From a virus, in the IMG/VR virus record IMGVR_UViG_3300025889_018102, positions 62,001-126,000 of that record: 64,000 bases of DNA. One strand, 5' to 3'. Positions 6,042 to 13,152 of this stretch are shown one piece after another; position 1 is the first letter of the stretch; each line of letters opens with the position of its first letter. The notes under the pieces are model-generated. The model made no database searches, had not been told where the DNA came from, and saw only the letters and a list, made by a program, of their open reading frames with translations. A program made the translations under genes and the position numbers.

Positions 6042-6359
6042 ATGAATTATTATGTTCTTTGCAATGCAAAGAAATATCTTGATGAGTATGTTAACACTAA
6101 ACTAAAACCTAATACAGCAGAAACAATTAGTTGGTTTGGTCTACTTCTTCTTATAACAGCACCAATTCCTTCCTTTCTAGCAGTAATCAATGGATTAACC
6201 GACAAATTACCATCTATTGATATTGTACTTATAATTTGGTTCACTTTATTATTATTCTTTTTGCGTTCAATCATATTGAAAGATTTTGTAAGTATTGTTA
6301 CAATAGGGTTAGGATTTATGATTAATGCTACTATAATGGCTTTTATTTTATTCAATTAA
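6042..6359 (+). CDS. Three-span membrane protein
   Basis: I place the start at the ATG at 6042, just after the hydrolase stop. An in-frame ATG at 5943 would only add residues overlapping the hydrolase. The 105-residue product has a short polar N-terminus and three hydrophobic helices (about 25-45, 52-72 and 80-102). No motif indicates a function. Its position after a wall hydrolase makes a holin-like or envelope role possible. Confidence 0.6.
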   Translation: MNYYVLCNAKKYLDEYVNTKLKPNTAETISWFGLLLLITAPIPSFLAVINGLTDKLPSIDIVLIIWFTLLLFFLRSIILKDFVSIVTIGLGFMINATIMAFILFN

Positions 6360-6365
6360 AAAAAT

Positions 6366-6605
6366 ATGGATACTATCAATTTAGAAGAAAAATTTAAAAC
6401 TCCAAACGATTTCTCTTTACATATAGAAGAAAAAGTTAATAAAGGTGAGCTCTCTTATATGGAAGCAATAATTGAATATTGCGAAGATGCTGATTTTGAT
6501 ATAGAATCAGTAAAACCTTTGATCAATACATCTTTACGGGAGAAGATAAGAAATGAAGCAATTGAGAAGAATCTATTACGTAAAATGGGTAGATTAGCTT
6601 TATGA
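6366..6605 (+). CDS. gp33: gp33-like late transcription co-activator
   Basis: The 79-residue protein matches the core of T4 gp33: LSYMEAIIEYCEDAD aligns with the SYLEATTAFLEEN segment, and LREKIRNEAIEKNLL with the IIEKIQSEAIDENLL segment. In T4, gp33 bridges the sliding clamp, RNA polymerase and the gp55 promoter-recognition protein to activate late promoters. The product is shorter than T4 gp33 (112 residues), lacking its N-terminal extension. The order 33-59-32 is the same as in T4. It implies that the TATAAATA elements elsewhere in the window are real late promoters. Confidence 0.8.
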   Translation: MDTINLEEKFKTPNDFSLHIEEKVNKGELSYMEAIIEYCEDADFDIESVKPLINTSLREKIRNEAIEKNLLRKMGRLAL

Positions 6606-7204
6606 CAACAATGGAACCTTTTCAAGCATGGAAATGTTACCTAGCACTTAAATTACACTTTACAACAGTAGATTATGATATCGTAAAAAATAAAGGTAGA
6701 GTTAAAGCAACTAAAGATTCTTTTGAAAAACGTAAAGATACATATATTTTTAAAAAGTTAACTAAATTATATAAAGATGAAGAAATTATCAATTTCCTTG
6801 TTTCTAATTTTATATCTGGAGATCGTTGGGGTGGAGTATTTGATTCCCAATCTAAAGAACGATATATATTTTGGAAAACCAAAATAGATTCTCTTTCATA
6901 TATCTTTAAAAAAGATATAGAGCATATTATTGAAGGATTAAATCTAAATACATTTGATGAAAGTAAAATTTTTCAAGTTACTTGTTTAGAACATCCATAT
7001 ATAATTAGAGAATATATGGCAAATAATGTTACATTAGAAACTTTAGTCATATTAGATAAAATATTTAATTTTTGTGAAAAATTTGATAAAGATATTAAAG
7101 AAAAGATTATTTGGTCAGATATCTCAATATTGATTAGAAAGTATAAACCATTTTTAAAAATAAATAGAGAAAAATACAATGGAATCATTAGAGGATACTA
7201 CTGA
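6602..7204 (+). CDS. gp59: gp59-like helicase loader
   Basis: The 200-residue all-helical protein matches T4 gp59: VDYDIVKNKGRVKATKDSF and KRKDTYIFKKLTKLYK parallel the KYDVIKYNWCMRV and QKRRDKYFFQKLSEKYK segments, and LVSNFISGDRWGG parallels the region around FISNLVANQDAW. gp59 loads the gp41 replicative helicase onto gp32-coated fork DNA. Length is close to the T4 protein (217). It overlaps the gp33 gene by four bases, and gp32 lies just downstream, so the three replication and transcription factors are likely co-expressed. Confidence 0.85.
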   Translation: MTTMEPFQAWKCYLALKLHFTTVDYDIVKNKGRVKATKDSFEKRKDTYIFKKLTKLYKDEEIINFLVSNFISGDRWGGVFDSQSKERYIFWKTKIDSLSYIFKKDIEHIIEGLNLNTFDESKIFQVTCLEHPYIIREYMANNVTLETLVILDKIFNFCEKFDKDIKEKIIWSDISILIRKYKPFLKINREKYNGIIRGYY

Positions 7205-7445
7205 TCTACTTACAGAGAAGATTGTTGTAATAGAAAAAAATATTGAATCTGCAGGTAGAAATATTATAGAATTACAAGATACACTCTTATCTTTATCTGC
7301 TGAATTAAAAGAAACACAAAAATTTCTTATTAAATTAGCACAAAACCAAGCAATAATTTCTACACAGGTAGCACAATGGCCTTATGTTGCAGTTCCTACA
7401 CAAAAGAAACAACCTAAAAACAGAAAAAATGATCAATCAGAGTAA
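7179..7445 (+). CDS. Small coiled-coil protein
   Basis: An 88-residue protein overlapping the end of the gp59 gene by 26 bases. Residues about 8-60 form a heptad-like coiled coil (TEKIVVIEKNIESAG, LQDTLLSLSAELKETQKFL). The tail is basic and proline/lysine-rich (TQKKQPKNRKN). It may bind a replication protein or DNA, but this is inferred only from its position between gp59 and gp32. Confidence 0.6.
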   Translation: MESLEDTTDLLTEKIVVIEKNIESAGRNIIELQDTLLSLSAELKETQKFLIKLAQNQAIISTQVAQWPYVAVPTQKKQPKNRKNDQSE

Positions 7446-7463
7446 AGGAGGATATATTTTATA

Positions 7464-7640
7464 ATGAGTCATACTAAATCATATGCACAAGATTGGGATA
7501 AAGAAAAGAAGATTAAAAATCCCAAAAAGAGCAAGCGTTTTATTGACAAATATAGAAAAGCCATTTATAATGGTGATTCAAATGCTTTTGATGAATATCT
7601 AGAGCATGAAGTTGTACAAAATAAAACAAAACTACGTTAA
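7464..7640 (+). CDS. Small basic hypothetical protein
   Basis: A 58-residue ORF (7464-7640) with a very strong AAAGGAGG ribosome binding site, starting MSHTKSYAQD and rich in lysine (KNPKKSKRFIDKYRK). It ends 45 bases before gp32. The strong ribosome binding site and good spacing argue that it is translated. No family is recognised. Confidence 0.6.
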   Translation: MSHTKSYAQDWDKEKKIKNPKKSKRFIDKYRKAIYNGDSNAFDEYLEHEVVQNKTKLR

Positions 7641-7685
7641 TACAGCGTTATACATCTAAATACGATTTTAAATAAGGAGAATATT

Positions 7686-8597
7686 ATGGCTTTTACATCT
7701 CTATCTGAACTTAAGAAGGCTCGTGGTGGTTTTGAAAATCTAATGAAGGAAGTAGAAAAGATCTCAAAACCAGAAGGTGGTAAATCAGAAGATAATCGCT
7801 TTTGGCAACCTGTAGTAGATAAAGTGGGTAATGGTTATGCAGTAATTCGTTTTCTTCCTCCCTCTAAAGGTGAAGATATCCCCTGGGTTCGTATCTGGTC
7901 TCATGGATTTCAAGGTCCTACAGGCAAATGGTATATCGAAAATTCTCTAACTACTCTTGGAAAAAATGATCCTGTTAGCGAATATAATACCGAACTTTGG
8001 AACTCAGGTAAAGAATCTGATAAAGAAATTGCACGTAAACAAAAACGCAAACTAACATATATTGCTAATATTCTAATCGTTAAAGATCCAGCAAATCCCG
8101 ATAATGAAGGACAAGTTAAACTCTTCAAATTCGGTAAAAAGATCTTTGATAAGATTAAAGATATTACAGATCCACAATTTGAAGATGAAGATCCTATTAA
8201 TCCTTTCGATTTTTGGAAGGGGGCTAACTTTAAACTAAAGATTCGTAAAGTTGAAGGTTATCGTAATTATGATAAATCAGAATTCGATTCTTCATCCGAA
8301 ATTGCTGATTCAGATGAAGAAATTTCAAATATTTGGGAAAAACAATATTCTTTACAAGAGTTTTTAGAAGATAAGAATTTTAAATCATATGATGAGTTAA
8401 AGAAGAAACTTAATATGGTATTGGCAGGTGGTGCAATTCCAGCGAAAAGTGCTGCTGAAGAGGATCTTGATGATATGGTCACAGAAACTGTATCTAAACC
8501 TCAAGTAGCTAAAAAACAAGTTAAACGTGAAGAAATCGATATCGATGATGATGAAGATTCAATGAGTTATTTCGCTAAACTAGCAAACGAGGAATAA
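7686..8597 (+). CDS. gp32: Single-stranded DNA-binding protein gp32
   Basis: The 303-residue protein has the T4 gp32 layout. It has a basic N-terminal self-association segment (about 1-20, ELKKARGGF), an OB-fold core (FWQPVVDKVGNGYAVIRFLPP, WVRIWSHGFQGPTGKWYIENS), and a very acidic C-terminal tail (EIDIDDDEDS) that contacts other replication proteins. It coats single-stranded DNA at the replication fork. The cysteines of the T4 zinc site are absent, a trait I recall from marine T4-like gp32. Length equals T4 gp32 (301). It has an AAGGAG ribosome binding site. Confidence 0.92.
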   Translation: MAFTSLSELKKARGGFENLMKEVEKISKPEGGKSEDNRFWQPVVDKVGNGYAVIRFLPPSKGEDIPWVRIWSHGFQGPTGKWYIENSLTTLGKNDPVSEYNTELWNSGKESDKEIARKQKRKLTYIANILIVKDPANPDNEGQVKLFKFGKKIFDKIKDITDPQFEDEDPINPFDFWKGANFKLKIRKVEGYRNYDKSEFDSSSEIADSDEEISNIWEKQYSLQEFLEDKNFKSYDELKKKLNMVLAGGAIPAKSAAEEDLDDMVTETVSKPQVAKKQVKREEIDIDDDEDSMSYFAKLANEE

Positions 8598-8609
8598 TAA
8601 GGAACAAAA

Positions 8610-8789
8610 ATGTTATTAAAGAAGTATTGTTCTTTACTACTTTTAACTCTTTTTTCTTTTAATATATTTGCAGCTGAAAAAATTAAAGATATTCCCGTAA
8701 CAGTTGCAGAAGGAAGAGAAGAGGCGAAAAAAGGAGAACAGAAAAAGAAACAAGAACTAAAAGATTCTAAAAAGTATGTAAAGAAGTAA
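8610..8789 (+). CDS. Small secreted lysine-rich protein
   Basis: A 59-residue ORF from ATG 8610 to TAA 8789 with AAGGA upstream. It has a clear signal peptide (LLLLTLFSFNIFAA) and a highly charged lysine/glutamate mature part (EEAKKGEQKKKQEL). It is the last plus-strand gene before the bidirectional terminator, so it is co-transcribed with gp32. A periplasmic role is likely; no family is recognised. Confidence 0.6.
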   Translation: MLLKKYCSLLLLTLFSFNIFAAEKIKDIPVTVAEGREEAKKGEQKKKQELKDSKKYVKK

Positions 8790-8790
8790 A

Positions 8791-8817
8791 AGAAAAGGGG
8801 ACTAAGTCCCCTTTTCT
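8791..8817. terminator. Bidirectional terminator between gp32 operon and minus-strand genes
   Basis: AGAAAAGGGGAC and GTCCCCTTTTCT form a perfect 12-bp stem with a TAA loop. Runs of A on the left and T on the right allow Rho-independent termination in both directions. It separates the plus-strand 33-59-32 operon from the convergent minus-strand assembly genes and overlaps the stop codon (8816-8818) of the latter. Confidence 0.9.
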
Positions 8818-10465
8818 AATATGATGAGATTTTATCTATATATTTTGAAAATGATGACTCTGTTCTAACTTGTGCTTTTATAGGAATAATACTTTGTGTA
8901 TTATTGGTCATATTGTTATTATTAATAATTGGTTGTACTGTTGTAGATGATTGTAATGATCTTAATAGATCAGTATTATCTATTGAGGCATTATTTAGTT
9001 CAGTACTTAAACTAGGTATATCTACTCCAGGTTTACCCGCATAAAATCTTTCGGTTGCATTGTTAGTCATTTCATATATAGATTTTTCTATATTTGTTTG
9101 TGGTTGTATTTGATCTTGAGCTGCAGCCGCAAAAGGTAATATTGTAGCACCAGCTGCAGTTCCTCCAGCAATTACAGGTGAGAGTATTCTTTTTGGAAAT
9201 GAAAAAATATCCGCAGATTTTGGTATTATTTTTTCACTACCTGCTTTGGGTACAAGATTCGTTAAAGAAGTAATTCCTTTTTTTATCATCTCTTTACCAA
9301 AAGTACCAGCTGCAAGAACTCCTCTACCCATTGCTCCTACTGTTCCTAAACCTGGTAATATAAGAGAACCATATTTTATTGTATTTAGAACATTTCTTTC
9401 TCTTTCTGTAATTTCTCTAATTGGTTGATTGGGTTTTCTTTGTCGTGGTTTGGCAGAAAAATATGGCTTATCTTCTATTTCTGGAACTTCAGGAGTAGTA
9501 ACTTTTGGTGTTATAGTTTCAGGATAAGGTCCTATTTCTGGAACTTGTGGAGTAGTAACTTCAGGAGTAGTAACTTTTGGTGTTATAGTTTCAGGATAAA
9601 GTCCTATTTCTGGAACTTGTTGAGTAGTAACTTCAGGAGTAGTAACTTTTGGTGTTATAGTTTCAGGATAAGGTCCTATTTCTGGAACTTGTGGTGTAGT
9701 AACTTTTGGTGTTATAGTTTCAGGATAAGGTCCTATTTCTGGAACTTGTGGAGTAGTAACTTCTGGTAAAACTCCTGGTAAAACTCCTGGTAAAACTCCT
9801 GGTAAAACTCCTGGTAAAACTCCTGGTAAAACTCCTGGTAAAACTCCTGGTAAAACTCCTGGAATTGTATTAGGAATTCTTTGTTGTTGTCTTTGTTGTT
9901 GTCTTTGTTGTTGTCTTTGTTGTTGTCTTTGTTGTTGTCTGCGAGAACCACGAGGAGTTCTTCTAAAGTCAAAATCGTTACACGAGCAATAATCCTTAAT
10001 ACAACAATCTTTGAGTAAATCTTCTATTCTATATAAATAATCTTCGATATTTTTAAAGCTCTTATTAGTTTTTTGTTGTAAATAAAAAGAATCGGAAGAA
10101 ACACGTAACAAAGAGTTTAAAGAAGTTTCTAAAGGTGAAAACATAAGTTTTCTACCTTCTTCTATTTTTGTTTCAGAATCTTTCTTTTGTTTATCTTGCA
10201 AAGCACCAGATTTGAAAGAAACTTTTCCTGTTAATGCATCTAAAACACCTAATCCAATTTCTTTCATCACACCAACAATTTTATTAGAAGTTCCAAATGT
10301 AGGTTCATTAGAAGCAACTTTAATATTTGTTTTTGGCAATAATGTAGCGCCAATTTTATCGGTATTAAAACTTTTAGCGGAATCATCAAAGAGAGGTTCT
10401 AATGTACCTTTTCCTTTAGGTAAACCATAATTAGGTTTTAAAAGTGCGGGAATTTCTTTTTTCAT
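8816..10465 (-). CDS. Repeat-rich virion protein in tape-measure position
   Basis: This 549-residue protein follows the gp26 gene and its frameshift extension, the place occupied by the tape measure in many tailed phages; T4 gp29 has 590 residues. The N-terminal 170 residues are mixed helical with a cysteine cluster (KDCCIKDYCSC). Three low-complexity blocks follow: five QQQR, eight PGVL, and several PEIGPYPETITPK units. The C-terminal third has hydrophobic glycine/alanine segments (SLILPGLGTVGAMGRGVLAAG, and PVIAGGTAAGATILPF). I infer a tail or hub component; tape measure is possible but the disordered repeats are atypical. Confidence 0.5.
   Translation of the reverse strand: MKKEIPALLKPNYGLPKGKGTLEPLFDDSAKSFNTDKIGATLLPKTNIKVASNEPTFGTSNKIVGVMKEIGLGVLDALTGKVSFKSGALQDKQKKDSETKIEEGRKLMFSPLETSLNSLLRVSSDSFYLQQKTNKSFKNIEDYLYRIEDLLKDCCIKDYCSCNDFDFRRTPRGSRRQQQRQQQRQQQRQQQRQQQRIPNTIPGVLPGVLPGVLPGVLPGVLPGVLPGVLPGVLPEVTTPQVPEIGPYPETITPKVTTPQVPEIGPYPETITPKVTTPEVTTQQVPEIGLYPETITPKVTTPEVTTPQVPEIGPYPETITPKVTTPEVPEIEDKPYFSAKPRQRKPNQPIREITERERNVLNTIKYGSLILPGLGTVGAMGRGVLAAGTFGKEMIKKGITSLTNLVPKAGSEKIIPKSADIFSFPKRILSPVIAGGTAAGATILPFAAAAQDQIQPQTNIEKSIYEMTNNATERFYAGKPGVDIPSLSTELNNASIDNTDLLRSLQSSTTVQPIINNNNMTNNTQSIIPIKAQVRTESSFSKYIDKISSY
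9468..9762 (-). repeat. Imperfect coding repeats (PEIGPYPETITPKVTT units)
   Basis: About five imperfect repeats of roughly 50-72 bases encode proline/threonine-rich units of the 549-residue minus-strand protein. Units differ by whole EVTT/QVTT blocks, which fits expansion and contraction by recombination or slippage. Confidence 0.8.
9767..9862 (-). repeat. 12-bp tandem repeat, eight copies (PGVL)
   Basis: Eight exact copies of a 12-base unit (TAAAACTCCTGG on the plus strand) encode PGVL eight times in the 549-residue minus-strand protein. Length changes would stay in frame. Confidence 0.95.
9878..9937 (-). repeat. 12-bp tandem repeat, five copies (QQQR)
   Basis: Five exact copies of TCTTTGTTGTTG on the plus strand encode QQQR units on the minus strand. 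The repeat lies 15 bases from the PGVL array and is also an in-frame 12-base unit. Confidence 0.95.
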
Positions 10466-10509
10466 TTCTTAATCTTTTGAAATATAAAAATCTGATACAT
10501 TATACTTCC

Positions 10510-10695
10510 TTATTTAGTGGATTTTAACTTTTCATTTTCCTCACGTATATATGCAATAAGCAATGCAACATAGATATCACGTTCCCACGGTATCATATTA
10601 TCTAATTCTTTTAAACTATACTTATGATGTTGCATCAATCCAAAATTTGTTTTATAGTATTCCTCTAGCGTGTGGTTCGCTAGAGTTAGACGAAA
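10510..10695 (-). CDS. -1 frame extension of gp26 (frameshift product)
   Basis: This open frame has no usable start codon near its 5' end: the nearest upstream in-frame codon is a TAA and the first ATG is about 20 residues in. It encodes about 61 conserved-looking residues (LANHTLEEYYKTNFGLMQHH, PWERDIYVALLIAYI). It is entered by a -1 slip from the gp26 frame at A-AAT-TTT-TTC just before the gp26 stop. The fusion of about 290 residues would parallel the G/GT tail-assembly chaperones of other phages. Internal ATG initiation is the alternative. Confidence 0.65.
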   Translation of the reverse strand, partial: FRLTLANHTLEEYYKTNFGLMQHHKYSLKELDNMIPWERDIYVALLIAYIREENEKLKSTK

Positions 10696-11381
10696 AAATT
10701 TTGCAAACCCTCCAAAACAGTATAGTTGTGTGTATTACATTTAGAACAAACAACATCTATTTCTTGTTTCAATTTTGGCATAGTTTCAAAAAATTCTTCA
10801 ACTTTTTCAAATTGCTCTTTAGTCATACTATATATAAATTCTTCTAATTCCTTTTTATTATCATGTGTAATTTCATAATAATCTTCTTTGGTGTAAATAG
10901 ATTTTACACATGATATAATTAGATCAAAAATTTTACTCTGATCATTTGTTATGAATATATTCATAGTATCATCAAATTTAGGATAACGCATCTCTAAACC
11001 TATATCAGAGGTAATTGAGATTTTAGTGGTATGATTCTTATCTTTTACTATATTCAATTTCGTAATATCCATCGCATAATCAATTTTATTACCACAGTCG
11101 CAATTGATAATTAATTCCACTATCTCACCTAAAGATTTAGCTCGTATATTAAGAAATAAGTATTCTAAATCTACACTCGGCAATTCAGAAATTTTTAACT
11201 TATTAAATGTACATACATCTACTATCTCACTTATAATTCTTATGGAATCTGAATCCTCAGAGTCTTTTAAAATAAGTAAAGTTTTATGCTCCTTGACTAA
11301 AAATGGTCTATATAATACTTTTTTACTCGTTGAAGGTAATGTTAATTCAAATGTTGGAACATCCAATTTCGGTAATGACAT
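10686..11381 (-). CDS. gp26: gp26-like baseplate hub assembly protein
   Basis: The 231-residue protein fits the T4_baseplate (gp26) family: MSLPKLDVPTFELTLPS at the N-terminus, YRPFLVKEHKTLLI, the VDLEYLFLNIRAKSLGE block, and a MRYP segment. Two cysteine pairs (CDCG at about 136, VCSKC near the C-terminus) suggest a zinc site. In T4, gp26 is needed for hub assembly. Length is close to T4 gp26 (208). It ends at a slippery heptanucleotide next to its stop, so a longer -1 frame product is likely. It follows gp54 in the same operon. Confidence 0.8.
   Translation of the reverse strand: MSLPKLDVPTFELTLPSTSKKVLYRPFLVKEHKTLLILKDSEDSDSIRIISEIVDVCTFNKLKISELPSVDLEYLFLNIRAKSLGEIVELIINCDCGNKIDYAMDITKLNIVKDKNHTTKISITSDIGLEMRYPKFDDTMNIFITNDQSKIFDLIISCVKSIYTKEDYYEITHDNKKELEEFIYSMTKEQFEKVEEFFETMPKLKQEIDVVCSKCNTHNYTVLEGLQNFFV
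10692..10702 (-). promoter_or_regulatory. Slippery sequence for -1 ribosomal frameshift
   Basis: On the coding strand the gp26 frame reads CAA AAT TTT TTC GTC TAA. Both A-AAT-TTT and T-TTT-TTC match the canonical X-XXY-YYZ slip pattern, one or two codons before the stop. A -1 slip leads directly into the conserved-looking extension frame. Confidence 0.7.
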
Positions 11382-11405
11382 AATATCTCCATATTAATAA
11401 GTTTT

Positions 11406-12095
11406 TTATTTTGATTTAGCTACTCCAGTTACAGCACCAGCGGGAGTTTCAGCAAATGTTCTGTTGGTGGGTTGGTTAAATTCCATTGGTTGATCTTGTT
11501 CTACTTTAAAACTTGCTAGACTTTGTCTAGGACCTAAAATTGACGGTGTTTCACCATAAGTATTATTGATATAACTTGAATTCCAATATCTATAAGCAAA
11601 TGTTACTGTAAGCCTATGGAATCCCTGCAGTGAATTGTTTATCTCTTGTTGTGCAATTGCTACAGGAAAAGCATCTATTAGAGTCATTTTATAAACACCA
11701 ACTTCCTGTTCATCCAATTGAATTAGTTCAATAGGTTTAGCATAATCATTAAAATAACCAACTTCAAAAGAGCCCGGCTTTATTACAGATGATAACCATA
11801 TCTCAAATAATGCACGAATATTCATATCTCTATCAACAAAAAATGTTAAAGGTATATTACCACCATATTCTACACTTGTTCCTCGTTGATATATAGGTCC
11901 TTGAATTTTAGTTTGTCTTGTACTAACAGCAATAGGTGCTAATGCTGTACTCTCACAAAATAAAGATGAAAGTTTGATAATATCATCCCATCCAGGTATA
12001 TTTAAAGATGGTAAAATTACCTCAAATCTATTAGAACGAGATAAACCTCTAGTACGTATTTCTGATCTGAAATTATCTATCGTGAAATTAGCCAT
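11406..12095 (-). CDS. gp54: gp54-like baseplate-tail tube initiator
   Basis: The 229-residue protein starts MANFTIDNFRSEIRTRGL, as I recall for marine T4-like gp54, and has the tail-tube-like fold pattern: RFEVILP, an ALAPIAVSTRQTKIQG segment, GNIPLTFFVDRDMNIRALFEIW, and a late IDAFPVAIAQQEI followed by LTVTFAYRYW. It should sit on gp48 and nucleate tube polymerisation. It is shorter than T4 gp54 (320). It resembles the tail tube gp19 at 57100, consistent with shared ancestry. It lies in the minus-strand operon after gp4. Confidence 0.75.
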   Translation of the reverse strand: MANFTIDNFRSEIRTRGLSRSNRFEVILPSLNIPGWDDIIKLSSLFCESTALAPIAVSTRQTKIQGPIYQRGTSVEYGGNIPLTFFVDRDMNIRALFEIWLSSVIKPGSFEVGYFNDYAKPIELIQLDEQEVGVYKMTLIDAFPVAIAQQEINNSLQGFHRLTVTFAYRYWNSSYINNTYGETPSILGPRQSLASFKVEQDQPMEFNQPTNRTFAETPAGAVTGVAKSK

Positions 12096-12668
12096 TTAAA
12101 CTTTACCTAAAGAATCTTTCCAAACTTTATTCTTAGATGCTTTCATGAAACTTTCTGTTGGTAATAAAGCAGCATGCATCCAACTTTCATAGGGAATCTC
12201 TAAAAATCTACTCTTTACATGCGAACTCAAGTACTTTTTTATACAAGGTGCAAAATATTTATTCATCTCATTTGAATTTAAAACTCCAAATGTATAAGCC
12301 AATTTTTTCTTCTCTAGATCTGTGGACATCTCAATATTCGTCAATACTCCCATCAATTTAAACCGTATTACTGGTGGAAGATAATGTAAATTATATCCAA
12401 TAAAACCCTGGGAAGTTTTTCTATATGGATATACTAATGGAACAGTATCATAATAGGGTAAAGAATCTTTGAATTTAGGATCATAAAAGTAAAGATATAA
12501 TCTTCCGGGTCGTAAAGTTTTTGTTAAATAATCTTCCTGGCGCATTAAACTTTGTATAGATAGAGATCTTGCTGCTGAAAGATTATTTATCTGAGTTCTA
12601 AACCATTTAATTGAATTATCAACTTGTTCTGGCTTAATTCTTAAATCATCAAATGGATTTTTTTCCAT
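12096..12668 (-). CDS. Conserved T4-type assembly protein of unassigned function
   Basis: The 190-residue protein contains LYLYFYDPKFKDSLPYYDTVPLVYP, GFIGYNLHYLPP and KYLSSHVKSRFLEIP, segments that I recognise as belonging to a family widespread in T4-like phages beside gp4, without being certain of its role. Neighbours gp4 (head completion) and gp54 (tail initiator) suggest a head or tail completion function. The DNA-end protector gp2 is the T4 gene nearest gp4, but I cannot support that identity from sequence. It abuts gp54 and gp4 with no gap. Confidence 0.55.
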   Translation of the reverse strand: MEKNPFDDLRIKPEQVDNSIKWFRTQINNLSAARSLSIQSLMRQEDYLTKTLRPGRLYLYFYDPKFKDSLPYYDTVPLVYPYRKTSQGFIGYNLHYLPPVIRFKLMGVLTNIEMSTDLEKKKLAYTFGVLNSNEMNKYFAPCIKKYLSSHVKSRFLEIPYESWMHAALLPTESFMKASKNKVWKDSLGKV

Positions 12669-13114
12669 TATACGTTTAATTCCTTTTCTGTTAGAACTAA
12701 AAATTTATACCCTCGTTTATGACAAAAATCTTCAGCTGCTTTCCATTTCGCTTGATTTATACCATAAGTATAAACCTCTTCAATAAATTTTTTTGTTATT
12801 CTTTGTGGTTTCTTTGGTTCTTCTGTAAATTTTTTAGGCTTAACTTCAATTAGATATTTTTTTATATTACCTTGTTTATCTTCTATCTTAATATAGAAAT
12901 CTACAAAATATCTATGAACTTTATTATCAACAGGAGATATATATGGTATTACAGCTATTTCTGAACCCCATTCTCTAACTGCTTTGGTATTATCACACCA
13001 ATTCATTAATTTAAGTTCCCACGAGCTTCTATAAATAATATTGGTTATATCACCACGATATTTCTGTGGATTTTTAATCTTATATTTACCTCTATATGTT
13101 TCTTTTGTATACAT
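12668..13114 (-). CDS. gp4: gp4-like head completion protein
   Basis: The 148-residue protein matches T4 gp4 (150 residues): the N-terminal KYRGDITNIIYRSSWELKLM, then WGSEIAVIPYISPVDNKVHRYFVDFYI, YLIEVKPKK and NQAKWKAAEDFCHKRGYKFLVLTE. The E-x(n)-D...E-V-K pattern is that of a TnsA/PD-(D/E)XK-like nuclease fold. gp4 acts on filled heads so that tails can attach. It is the first gene of the minus-strand operon, with a late-promoter-like element 31 bases upstream. Confidence 0.85.
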   Translation of the reverse strand: MYTKETYRGKYKIKNPQKYRGDITNIIYRSSWELKLMNWCDNTKAVREWGSEIAVIPYISPVDNKVHRYFVDFYIKIEDKQGNIKKYLIEVKPKKFTEEPKKPQRITKKFIEEVYTYGINQAKWKAAEDFCHKRGYKFLVLTEKELNV

Positions 13115-13120
13115 TTACAA

Positions 13121-13128
13121 TATAAATA
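13121..13128 (+). promoter_or_regulatory. Late promoter TATAAATA upstream of gp48
   Basis: An exact match to the T4 late promoter -10 octamer lies 31 bases before the gp48 ATG. It faces a similar element on the opposite strand, giving a compact divergent late control region. Confidence 0.7.
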
Positions 13129-13144
13129 TTTAATCATCAATCAT

Positions 13145-13152
13145 TATTTATT
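13145..13152 (-). promoter_or_regulatory. Late promoter-like AATAAATA upstream of gp4
   Basis: On the minus strand AATAAATA matches seven of eight bases of the T4 late octamer, 31 bases before the gp4 start. This is the same spacing as for gp48 on the other strand, which supports both. Confidence 0.5.

Noticed and set aside
9246-9769. Plus-strand ORFs opposite the repeat-rich minus-strand gene
   Set aside because: Tryptophan/phenylalanine-rich repeats (SSNFWCYSFRIRSYFW) are the reverse complement of the proline/threonine repeats. There is no ribosome binding site, and the minus-strand frame is much longer and operon-linked.
10032-10039. Exact TATAAATA on the plus strand
   Set aside because: It lies inside and antisense to the 549-residue gene with no plus-strand gene downstream before convergent sequence. 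Likely chance in AT-rich DNA.
13030-13037. Exact TATAAATA on the plus strand
   Set aside because: It lies inside the gp4 gene, antisense to it and more than 120 bases from gp48, which has a better placed octamer at 13121.
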